From the NCBI GenBank assembly GCA_903842845.1, contig CAIMNN010000524.1, forward strand, positions 1 through 8,772: 8,772 nucleotides of DNA, given 5' to 3'. Below, one piece after another: positions 1 to 5,573 of this stretch. The notes below the pieces were generated by a model. It searched no databases and was not told where the DNA came from. It saw only the letters and a program-made list of their open reading frames with translations. Positions within the stretch are counted from its first letter, which is position 1, and the number at the start of each line of letters is the position of its first letter. The DNA is from an uncultured Acidobacteriaceae bacterium. GTDB lineage: Bacteria; Acidobacteriota; Terriglobia; Terriglobales; Acidobacteriaceae. Position numbers and translations under genes: made by a program.

Positions 1-422
1 GCCCCGAGCAGGTCAAAGGCAAACGCGGCGACCCACGCAGCGACATCTATTCACTCGGAATCATCCTCTACGAAATGCTCACCGGCCAGGTGCCCTTCAC
101 CGGCGTCAATCCTTTTACCGTGATGAACGACCGCGTGCTCAATGACCCCGCTCCGCCGCGCCAGCTCAACCCAGAGCTCAGCCCACAGCTCGAAGAAATT
201 CTCTACCGGTCACTCGAGCGCGACCCGCGCCACCGCTACGCCAACGCACACGAAATGATCTGGGACCTCACCCATCAGGAACAGGTAGGCGTCGAAGACC
301 GTTCGATGCGTACCCCCACCCGCCGCCGCTCACCCATGGCCCGCCGCATCGGCTTCTACGCCGCTCTAGTCGCCATCCCCGTCCTCCTCTTCGCTCTTAT
401 GCTCCTGCTCGCTAAAAAATAG
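1..422 (+). CDS. Ser/Thr protein kinase, C-terminal part, tail-anchored (5' truncated by window edge)
   Basis: This is the C-terminal lobe of a Hanks-type (eukaryotic-like) kinase that transfers phosphate from ATP to Ser/Thr on partner proteins. The open frame enters from the left edge; the first full codon is at position 3. It begins at subdomain VIII (PEQ, the end of the activation segment). Next is the subdomain IX motif SDIYSLGIILYEMLTG with its conserved Asp, and then the subdomain XI region (RSLERDPRHRY) with the conserved Arg. A basic stretch (TRRRSPMARR) leads into one hydrophobic segment (about GFYAALVAIPVLLFALMLLLA), and the protein stops three residues later. The kinase is therefore cytoplasmic and held by a C-terminal membrane anchor, with no periplasmic sensor domain. 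Many bacterial kinases of this type carry PASTA, WD40 or TPR domains after the TM, so the abrupt end is notable. The ATP-binding and catalytic loops lie outside the window, so activity cannot be judged. The ATG at 75 is internal and is not the start. Confidence 0.92.
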   Translation, partial: PEQVKGKRGDPRSDIYSLGIILYEMLTGQVPFTGVNPFTVMNDRVLNDPAPPRQLNPELSPQLEEILYRSLERDPRHRYANAHEMIWDLTHQEQVGVEDRSMRTPTRRRSPMARRIGFYAALVAIPVLLFALMLLLAKK

Positions 423-426
423 TTGT

Positions 427-535
427 CAGTTCTTAGTTCTTGGTTTGTAGCCCTCTCACAACTTTTCCTAATAATCCGCCTCTATATCTGGCAGCGTTCG
501 TGTCATCAATACACGCGACTGAGAACTGAGAACTG
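427..535. repeat. Inverted element built from 7-bp tandem units
   Basis: Directly after the kinase stop codon the sequence is a run of heptads: AGTTGTC, AGTTCTT, AGTTCTT, then a degenerate GGTTTGT (421-448). About 75 nt later the complementary heptads appear: CGACTGA, GAACTGA, GAACTGT (516-536). As RNA, 427-445 pairs with 517-535 over 19 positions (15 Watson-Crick, 4 G-U). The 71-nt interior holds a second small hairpin, CGTGT (499-503) with ACACG (511-515) and a 7-nt loop. I see no target-site duplication and no coding frame, so a transposon origin is unproven. It could be a dispersed intergenic repeat (REP- or MITE-like), an mRNA 3'-end stabiliser for the kinase transcript, or a structured RNA. 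Confidence 0.7.
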
Positions 536-588
536 TCTTTTATCAGACACAGCCGAACCCTATGAGGCACTTATACTTGCCCTTCACC

Positions 589-599
589 CGCGCTACACT
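589..599 (+). promoter_or_regulatory. Candidate -10 region of the secreted M15-like gene (CGCGC + TACACT)
   Basis: TACACT (594-599) resembles a sigma-70 -10 box (4 of 6) and ends 28 nt before the chosen ATG at 628. It is preceded by CGCGC, and the same 11-mer with one change (CGCGCTACAAT) precedes the next gene at 1718-1728. No convincing -35 box lies 16-18 nt upstream. If it is real, the upstream ATG at 562 would not be transcribed, which supports the start at 628. Confidence 0.4.
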
Positions 600-627
600 G
601 AAAAGGCTCGGTAAACCACCACTGCCC

Positions 628-1683
628 ATGCGCATCCATACGATAGCGCTCAGCGGCATTTTGTTGCTTGCGATGGCCTCGGCCGCCGCGGCAACCTCCT
701 CCTCTACCCAAAAGCACCACGCCGCCAGAAAACCCGCCGCACCAGAGGCCGGCAAAACTGCGCGCAACCACGCATCCACAAACAAAAAAACTGCCGCACC
801 CTCAAAACGCACCGCGACTAAACCTGCACAAAAGCCCACATCGCGTACTCATCAAGTCGCCCTCAAGCCGCAATCATCAGCCACCCGCGTCGCCAGTCGT
901 GCATCTGTCCAGTCCACCCGTCACCACCGCCTCACCACCGGCGAAAAACGCCTCGCGCGCATCCACCAACTGGCCCTGCGCCGCGCCGCACCAATCGAAC
1001 CCGAAGCCATCGAGCCCCACAGCTACCTCGAAGCCACGCCCTCGCGCCGCATCGAGACCGCCGCCAACACGCCTTCGCCCCTCAAAGGCTCTTACGATTC
1101 CCTCGTACGCCAGAACCAACGCTCCGAGCTCGAAGGCCTCGAGCGCATCGAAGATGAAGACGACCTCAACGACCGCATCTCCGCCGGCGTCCTCGTCCCC
1201 GTGCCCACATCGCAGCAGCTCGCCATCAACGCCAACTTGCCAGAGAACCGCCGCTACTGCCGCCCCTGGACCGCCGACTTCCTCCGCGACCTCAGCCGCG
1301 CACACTCCTCCGAGTTCGCATCGCCACTCATGGTCACCTCCGCCGTCCGCACCGTCGAGTACCAAAGGCAGCTCCAGACCGTAAACGGCAACGCCGCCGC
1401 AGCCGAAGGCGACGTCGCCAGCCCCCATCTCACCGGTGGCAGCATCGACATTGCAAAATCTCCCATGAGCCGCAAGGAAATCGCCTGGATGCGCAAGTGG
1501 CTCCTCGAAATGCAGAAGACCGGCCACATCGATGTCGAAGAAGAGTTCAAGCAATCCTGCTTCCACATCACCGTTTACAACACCTATGAGCCGCTGCCAG
1601 AGCTAAAGCCCCAGCCCAAACGCCGCCTCACGCGCACCGCCGCAAAACCCACCACCGACGAGTACCCCTCCCACGGCGAATAG
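628..1683 (+). CDS. Secreted protein with M15-peptidase-like C-terminal domain (DUF5715-like)
   Basis: A 351-residue protein, probably exported and acting on or near peptidoglycan. The start at 628 is preferred over the in-frame ATG at 562 because it gives a compact signal peptide (MRIHTIALSGILLLAMASAAAA) and lies downstream of a promoter-like motif. Residues about 23-100 are a low-complexity Lys/Ala/Pro/Thr/Ser linker, and 170-180 are acidic. The folded domain (about 187-317) resembles LAS/M15 D-Ala-D-Ala peptidases: VTSAVRTVEYQ with Arg241 and Gln246, NGNAA, then SPHLTGGSIDI with His267 and Asp274 in HxxxxxxD spacing, and a final FHITVY with His313. These are the three expected zinc ligands. 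The usual catalytic Glu three residues before the last His is Ser310 here; the nearest acids are Glu304-306. It may therefore bind muropeptides without cleaving them, or use a shifted base. The family label DUF5715 is from memory and is moderately sure; the M15-like reading rests on visible motifs. Confidence 0.8.
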   Translation: MRIHTIALSGILLLAMASAAAATSSSTQKHHAARKPAAPEAGKTARNHASTNKKTAAPSKRTATKPAQKPTSRTHQVALKPQSSATRVASRASVQSTRHHRLTTGEKRLARIHQLALRRAAPIEPEAIEPHSYLEATPSRRIETAANTPSPLKGSYDSLVRQNQRSELEGLERIEDEDDLNDRISAGVLVPVPTSQQLAINANLPENRRYCRPWTADFLRDLSRAHSSEFASPLMVTSAVRTVEYQRQLQTVNGNAAAAEGDVASPHLTGGSIDIAKSPMSRKEIAWMRKWLLEMQKTGHIDVEEEFKQSCFHITVYNTYEPLPELKPQPKRRLTRTAAKPTTDEYPSHGE

Positions 1684-1717
1684 CCACGCCAGATTTTTCA
1701 TCCTCTGCACACTCATT

Positions 1718-1728
1718 CGCGCTACAAT
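1718..1728 (+). promoter_or_regulatory. Candidate -10 region of the YIP1-family gene (CGCGC + TACAAT)
   Basis: TACAAT at 1723-1728 matches the sigma-70 -10 consensus at 5 of 6 positions and lies about 51 nt before the ATG at 1780. The flanking CGCGC is identical to that before the previous gene. No good -35 box is visible at 16-18 nt. The stretch 1684-1776 holds this motif and a ribosome binding site, with no clear terminator for the upstream gene, so read-through is possible. Confidence 0.45.
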
Positions 1729-1768
1729 CTCTGCGAAGACCTCCAACATTTCCAGTACTTCATCAATC

Positions 1769-1774
1769 AAGGAG
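1769..1774 (+). promoter_or_regulatory. Ribosome binding site AAGGAG fixing the YIP1-family start
   Basis: AAGGAG lies 5 nt before the ATG at 1780 but only 2 nt before the in-frame GTG at 1777. The spacing selects the ATG, shortening the longest reading frame by one residue. Confidence 0.75.
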
Positions 1775-1779
1775 CAGTG

Positions 1780-2547
1780 ATGAGCACCGATACCAACGCA
1801 ATGCCCCCCGCCGTCGACGAAACCCCCGGCCTCAGCCAACTCGGCCGCGTCACTAACATCCTCTTCGCCCCCTCCAAGACCTTCATTGACATCCGCGACA
1901 AAAGCCGCAGCTGGTGGCTGCCGTTTTTGATCACGATCTTCTTTGCCTATCTCTTCTTCGCGGTGGTCACAGCCAAGGTGGGTTGGACTCAGGTAGCGGA
2001 CAACATGCTCTCCTCCGATGCCAAAACGCAGGAGCGATTGGCACAGGCGCCCAACCCGGCAGAAGCCAAGGAACAGGCGCTCAAAATTACGTCCATCATC
2101 ACGCAGGTCACCGTATGGGGCAACGCCGCGTTTGTATTGCTGTTCAGCCTCATCGCAGCAGTTGTACTCTGGGCTTCTATCAATTTCATCTTCGGTGGCA
2201 AATCAAAATTTTCTGAGGTCTTCTGCGTTTGGATGTACGCAGGTCTACCGGGAATTTTTAAATTGATAGTTGGCTCCATCATGCTCCTTTTAATTGCGCC
2301 CGATACATTCAACCTCAAAAACTTCGCCCCCACCAACATCGGCTTCATGTTGCCGGCGGATACAAATAAGTTCCTGATGGTCATTGCCACAAAGTTGGAT
2401 GTAGTGGATATTTGGGGCCTCGTCCTTCTCTCCATCGGTCTGGCGATAGTTGCAAGGCTCAAGAACAACTCCGGCTATATCGTCGTCTTCGGCTGGTGGG
2501 CCATTCTTATATTCCTTGGTCTCATCGGAGCAGCCTTCTCCGGCTGA
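1780..2547 (+). CDS. YIP1-family integral membrane protein
   Basis: A 255-residue membrane protein with a soluble N-terminus (about 1-44) containing the LGRVTNILFAPSKTFIDIRD stretch, typical of bacterial YIP1-domain (PF04893-type) proteins. About five hydrophobic segments follow, near residues 46-65, 112-138, 149-173, 208-226 and 232-253. A polar, probably extracytoplasmic loop (about 66-108) is rich in Ala, Glu and Lys. Bacterial members have no established biochemical role; eukaryotic YIP1 proteins act in vesicle traffic, and that function should not be transferred here. From roughly 2200 onward the codons are noticeably more A/T-rich than in neighbouring genes, partly because of Ile, Phe and Leu demand in the membrane segments. 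It seems to be transcribed alone or with the upstream secreted-protein gene, and it ends before a strong hairpin. Confidence 0.8.
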   Translation: MSTDTNAMPPAVDETPGLSQLGRVTNILFAPSKTFIDIRDKSRSWWLPFLITIFFAYLFFAVVTAKVGWTQVADNMLSSDAKTQERLAQAPNPAEAKEQALKITSIITQVTVWGNAAFVLLFSLIAAVVLWASINFIFGGKSKFSEVFCVWMYAGLPGIFKLIVGSIMLLLIAPDTFNLKNFAPTNIGFMLPADTNKFLMVIATKLDVVDIWGLVLLSIGLAIVARLKNNSGYIVVFGWWAILIFLGLIGAAFSG

Positions 2548-2568
2548 TTCAGCATTCAGCACAAAACA

Positions 2569-2594
2569 AAGGGCGCGTCTAAGGACGCGCCCTT
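2569..2594. terminator. Bidirectional intrinsic terminator between convergent YIP1-family gene and fabF
   Basis: A perfect 11-bp inverted repeat, AAGGGCGCGTC (2569-2579) and GACGCGCCCTT (2584-2594), with a TAAG loop. On the minus strand the stem is followed by TTTGTTTTG, a fair T-tract, so it should end fabF transcripts. On the plus strand it is followed only by CACTATTTCC, a weaker signal. Its place between converging genes fits a shared terminator. Confidence 0.8.
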
Positions 2595-2640
2595 CACTAT
2601 TTCCGCTTACCATCTTCCGCCAGTTCTTCCAAAGACCCTA

Positions 2641-2668
2641 CTGGCTAGGCCCTATTCACTAGGCCCTG
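2641..2668. repeat. Short 14-bp tandem repeat next to the fabF stop
   Basis: Two adjacent 14-bp units (2641-2654 and 2655-2668) share the 9-mer CTAGGCCCT, at 2645-2653 and 2659-2667. A degenerate third unit lies at 2627-2640. It sits between the fabF stop codon and the terminator hairpin, so it would be in the fabF 3' untranslated region. Confidence 0.6.
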
Positions 2669-2670
2669 CT

Positions 2671-3918
2671 TCATTCCACCCACTTCTTCATCAGCAGCGA
2701 AGCATTGATTCCGCCGAACCCAAACGAGTTCGAGAGCGCGATATCAAATCTGTGGTCGACCGGTTTATTCGCCACATAATCCAAACGGCACATCTCGTCC
2801 ACGTCGTCCAGGTTGATCGTCGGTGGCAGCTTCTGGTTGATGAGCGAAAGCACCGTGATGCCCGCCTCCAACCCGCCTGCGCCGCCCAGCAAGTGCCCGG
2901 TCATCGACTTCGTGCCACTCACCTTCAGCCTGCCGCTCAGTGCCTGCTCGCCGAACACCAGCTCGATCGCGCGCGATTCGTTGCCGTCGCCCGCCGGTGT
3001 CGATGTCGCATGCGCGTTCACATGCCCCACCTCTTCCGGTTTCACTCCGGCATCTTTCAGCGCCGCACGCATCGCACGCTGCGCTCCTTCGCCGTCCTCG
3101 GCAATGCTGGTCATGTGGTACGCATCGGCGCTCATGCCATAGCCGATGATCTCGCCCAGTATCTTCGCCCCGCGAGCCTTTGCGAACTCCAGCTCTTCAA
3201 GGATGAGAACTCCCGCGCCTTCGCCCACAACAAATCCATCACGGTTCTTGTCGAACGGCCTGCTCGCCTTGGTCGGATCGTCGTTCCGCGTGCTCAACGC
3301 GCGCATCGCAGCAAATCCGCCCACGCTCATCGGCGTTACTGCCGCCTCTGAGCCGCCGGCTATCATCACATCCGCGTCACCGCGCGCGATCATCCGGAAC
3401 GAGTCGCCGATTGCATTCGCGCTCGTCGCGCACGCCGTTGCCGTCGCGCTGATCGGCCCCTTGGCGCCGTACTTGATGCTCAGCTGCCCTGACGCCATGT
3501 TGATGATTGCCGCGGGGATAAAAAACGGAGATATCTTGCGCGGGCCGCCGTTCATCAGGTTCGTGTGCTCGCGCTCGATCATCTCGAAGCCGCCGATACC
3601 CGAACCGATAAACAAGCCCACACGCTCGGCTATCGCCGGCGTTATCTCCAGCCCGCTCTGCGTCAATGCTTCGTGCGTCGCTGCAAATGCGTAATGGATG
3701 AACCGCCCCATCTTGCGCGATTCCTTTTTGTCGATGAACTGGAGCGCGTCAAAGTTCTTCACCTCGGCGGCAAACGTCACCGGAAAGCCGGTCGTGTCAA
3801 AGCCCACAATGGGGGCCATGCCACTCTTTCCGGCCAGCAGACTGCTCCAGATCTCCGGCGCCGTGTTGCCCACTCCGCAAAGCAGGCCCAGCCCGGTTAC
3901 TACCACTCGACGGCTCAC
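2671..3918 (-). CDS. fabF: Beta-ketoacyl-ACP synthase II (FabF)
   Basis: Elongating condensing enzyme of type II fatty-acid synthesis. It transfers the acyl chain from acyl-ACP to its active-site Cys, then condenses it with malonyl-ACP, releasing CO2; it acts in the cytosol. At 415 residues it has the usual FabF length. Visible catalytic residues are Cys163 in TATACATSANAIGD, His303 in NAHATSTPAGDGNE, Lys337 in SGTKSMTGH and His342 in the same motif, the Cys-His-His set of KAS I/II enzymes. The N-terminal VVVTGLGLLCGVG and C-terminal NSFGFGGINASLL motifs are also present. The start is GTG, 3 nt after the acpP stop, and the best SD-like sequence (AAGG) lies about 15 nt upstream inside acpP, so translation is probably coupled to acpP. 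KAS I (FabB) is less likely given the acpP linkage and close FabF residue numbering. Confidence 0.97.
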   Translation of the reverse strand: MSRRVVVTGLGLLCGVGNTAPEIWSSLLAGKSGMAPIVGFDTTGFPVTFAAEVKNFDALQFIDKKESRKMGRFIHYAFAATHEALTQSGLEITPAIAERVGLFIGSGIGGFEMIEREHTNLMNGGPRKISPFFIPAAIINMASGQLSIKYGAKGPISATATACATSANAIGDSFRMIARGDADVMIAGGSEAAVTPMSVGGFAAMRALSTRNDDPTKASRPFDKNRDGFVVGEGAGVLILEELEFAKARGAKILGEIIGYGMSADAYHMTSIAEDGEGAQRAMRAALKDAGVKPEEVGHVNAHATSTPAGDGNESRAIELVFGEQALSGRLKVSGTKSMTGHLLGGAGGLEAGITVLSLINQKLPPTINLDDVDEMCRLDYVANKPVDHRFDIALSNSFGFGGINASLLMKKWVE

Positions 3919-3921
3919 TGT

Positions 3922-4164
3922 TTACTTGCCAGCCTTTGCATTCTTGTTGATGTAATCGATCGCGTCCTTGACCGTCTTGATCTTCTCGGCGTCTTCATCC
4001 GGAATCTCCAAGTCAAAGGCCTCTTCAAACTGCATTACCAGCTCAACCACGTCTAGCGAGTCGGCGCCCAGGTCTTCCTGGAAGCTAGCGCCGGGCGTGA
4101 CCTCGGCCTCATCCACCTGCAGCTGCTCAACAATGATCTGTTTCACTTTTTCTTCAACGGCCAT
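3922..4164 (-). CDS. acpP: Acyl carrier protein (AcpP)
   Basis: An 80-residue acidic carrier protein that holds growing acyl chains as thioesters on a 4'-phosphopantetheine arm. The attachment Ser36 lies in the canonical GADSLDVVEL motif at the start of helix II, the face recognised by fatty-acid synthesis enzymes including the adjacent FabF. The open frame extends 34 codons further upstream, but the ATG at 4164 is chosen because MAVEEKVKQIIVEQL matches the normal ACP N-terminus and an AGGAG lies 7 nt before it. The gene is first of an acpP-fabF pair. The plsX, fabH, fabD and fabG genes that often precede this pair are not upstream; galK is. Confidence 0.97.
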   Translation of the reverse strand: MAVEEKVKQIIVEQLQVDEAEVTPGASFQEDLGADSLDVVELVMQFEEAFDLEIPDEDAEKIKTVKDAIDYINKNAKAGK

Positions 4165-4187
4165 TGGTCTTCTCCTGTCTTTCTTTC

Positions 4188-4204
4188 TGAATACATTGGA
4201 TTCA
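4188..4204. promoter_or_regulatory. Possible operator: TGAAT-N7-ATTCA inverted repeat before acpP
   Basis: TGAATACATTGGATTCA has perfect 5-bp arms and a 7-bp spacer. It ends about 24 nt before the acpP start, just upstream of its ribosome binding site. The position and symmetry would suit a dimeric repressor of fatty-acid genes, but it does not match an operator consensus I know, and 5-bp arms can arise by chance. Confidence 0.25.
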
Positions 4205-4327
4205 AAACTCTGATTTATCCTGCCTCGCTGCCACAATACCGCTACGGCCCGCAGGCACACAACCACCGTAAGCGGTTTTTCCCGCCATAGGTCAGAATCA
4301 ACAGTTTATCGTCCCCCCTCCAAAAGC

Positions 4328-4345
4328 GGCAAGCAGTGGATTGCC
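4328..4345 (-). terminator. Weak candidate terminator after galK
   Basis: On the minus strand GGCAA (4345-4341) can pair with TTGCC (4332-4328) across an 8-nt loop, followed by GCTTTTGG. The 5-bp stem and short T-run make it weak, and it begins 64 nt past the galK stop. No better hairpin is visible between galK and acpP. Confidence 0.25.
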
Positions 4346-4408
4346 TTACTTTTAGGATTTCCTGTCAATTCTGCGTGAGCGGCGCCTAAATCCACCGCCC
4401 TGTAGACC

Positions 4409-5569
4409 TTAACCCTGGTCGACGGCCCTTGCCCCGCCAGCCGCACGCGAGCAGTGAATCTCCGGCACTATCCCAGTCTTTGCCTTGTACAGCTCTTTCA
4501 GCTTCGCCATAAACTCCGGCGCATGCGCCTTCTCAACCAAGTTGATGGTGCAGCCGCCGAATCCGCCGCCCGTCAATCGCGCGCCGATCAGCCCCGGCAG
4601 TCCCTGCGCAAGCTCAACCATAATGTCCGCCTCTTCGCAGCTGCCTTCAAAATCTTTGCTGTAGCTCGTGTGCGCTTCGGCCATCAACCGCCCAACCTTT
4701 TTCAAATCGCCGGCCTCCAGCGCATCAGCCGCTGCAACCGTGCGCAAACACTCGCTGACCACATGCCGCCCGCGCTTCAACGCATTCGGACTCATCTCGC
4801 TGCCCCACTTGGCCAAGTCCTCAAGCGTCGCGTCGCGCAAAAACTTCACCTCCGGCCGGTGCTTCGTTATCACCGCGCACGCCTCTTCCACTTCCGCGCG
4901 CCGCGTCTTGTACTCCCCACCCGCAACCGAGTGCCGCACCATCGTGTTCGCAATTACCAGCTCCACATTGTCGGGAATATGCGCCATGCGGAAGCTCAGA
5001 TCGCGGCAATCGAGCAACAGCGCGCAACCCTCCTTCGCGTTCGCGCTGATGAACTGGTCCATGATTCCGCAGTTCGCGCCCACAAACTCGTTCTCCGCGC
5101 GCTGACACAACCGCGCCAGCTTCGGCCGCGGCAGTTCAAAGCCCAGCAGCCACTGCAACGCCAGCGCCGTTGCCACTTCTATCGCAGCAGAGCTCGACAA
5201 CCCCGACCCCAGCGGCACATCGCTCACAATAGTCAGCGAAAACCCCGGAATCTTGTGCCCCTGCCCGGCAAAGATCACAGCAACGCCCATCGGATAATCG
5301 CTCCAATGCCCGCTCCCGCGCTTCGGCAACGCATTCGAATCAAATCCCCGCTCCTCGACAAAATTCTCCGAGTAGATCGCAATCGTATTGTCCGCACGCG
5401 GCGAAATAGCCGCCGTCGTCGCAAACTCAATCGCCGCCGGCATCACGAAACCTTCCGCGTAATCCGTGTGCTCACCAATGATGTTCACTCGCCCCGGCGC
5501 AACAAAAAGCGCGCAATCGCTCTTGTACCGCTCCCGGTGCATCGCTCTAACTTTTTCCGCCGCTATCAT
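4409..5569 (-). CDS. galK: Galactokinase (GalK)
   Basis: Phosphorylates alpha-D-galactose at C1 with ATP, the committed step of the Leloir pathway; cytosolic. The 386 residues match the family's usual size. GHMP-kinase motifs appear in order: the galactokinase signature GRVNIIGEHTDYAEG at 26-40 with the conserved Arg27, the ATP-binding PLGSGLSSSAA loop at 119-129, NCGIMDQFIS with the presumed catalytic Asp171, and motif 3 GARLTGGGFGGCT at 329-341. The ATG at 5569 is preceded by AAAGGG, part of a purine-rich run inside the 3' end of the decarboxylase gene, whose stop is only 4 nt upstream. The two genes therefore probably share a transcript. galE lies about 1.9 kb away, separated by cspA; no galT is in the window. 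Other GHMP kinases such as mevalonate or homoserine kinase are excluded by the galactokinase signature. Confidence 0.96.
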   Translation of the reverse strand: MIAAEKVRAMHRERYKSDCALFVAPGRVNIIGEHTDYAEGFVMPAAIEFATTAAISPRADNTIAIYSENFVEERGFDSNALPKRGSGHWSDYPMGVAVIFAGQGHKIPGFSLTIVSDVPLGSGLSSSAAIEVATALALQWLLGFELPRPKLARLCQRAENEFVGANCGIMDQFISANAKEGCALLLDCRDLSFRMAHIPDNVELVIANTMVRHSVAGGEYKTRRAEVEEACAVITKHRPEVKFLRDATLEDLAKWGSEMSPNALKRGRHVVSECLRTVAAADALEAGDLKKVGRLMAEAHTSYSKDFEGSCEEADIMVELAQGLPGLIGARLTGGGFGGCTINLVEKAHAPEFMAKLKELYKAKTGIVPEIHCSRAAGGARAVDQG

Positions 5570-5573
5570 ACGT

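Larger units (their letters stand above)
4165..4408 (-). promoter_or_regulatory. acpP-fabF upstream region with possible promoter
   Basis: This 244-nt non-coding gap between galK and acpP must hold the acpP-fabF promoter unless galK transcripts read through. The best pair I can find on the minus strand is TTGTGT (4262-4257) and TATTGT (4238-4233) with an 18-nt spacer, 3/6 and 4/6 matches, so weak. A small RNA-level hairpin lies at 4277-4261 (AACCGC with GTGGTT, loop TTACG). I see no gene in the stretch. Confidence 0.35.

Noticed and set aside
423..614. A 63-codon frame after the kinase
   Set aside because: It crosses the inverted heptad element and the promoter-like motif, and it lacks an SD or recognisable sequence.
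562..627. Upstream ATG extending the secreted protein by 22 residues
   Set aside because: It would bury the signal peptide behind a charged stretch and lies before the candidate -10 box; the ATG at 628 is a better start.
668..1384. A 238-codon plus-strand frame overlapping the same gene
   Set aside because: Pro/Ser/Thr-rich out-of-frame reading; the overlapping frame has a signal peptide and recognisable peptidase motifs.
877..1566. A 229-codon minus-strand frame opposite the secreted M15-like gene
   Set aside because: Gly/Ala/Val/Asp-rich translation without motifs; it mirrors the codon bias of the real gene on the other strand.
2569..2594. REP-type or transposon end
   Set aside because: The perfect short hairpin between convergent genes, with a T-tract on the minus strand, is explained by transcription termination.
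3565..4056. Plus-strand frames of 69-199 codons opposite fabF and acpP (2752-4056)
   Set aside because: All are antisense shadows of two confidently identified genes with intact catalytic residues.
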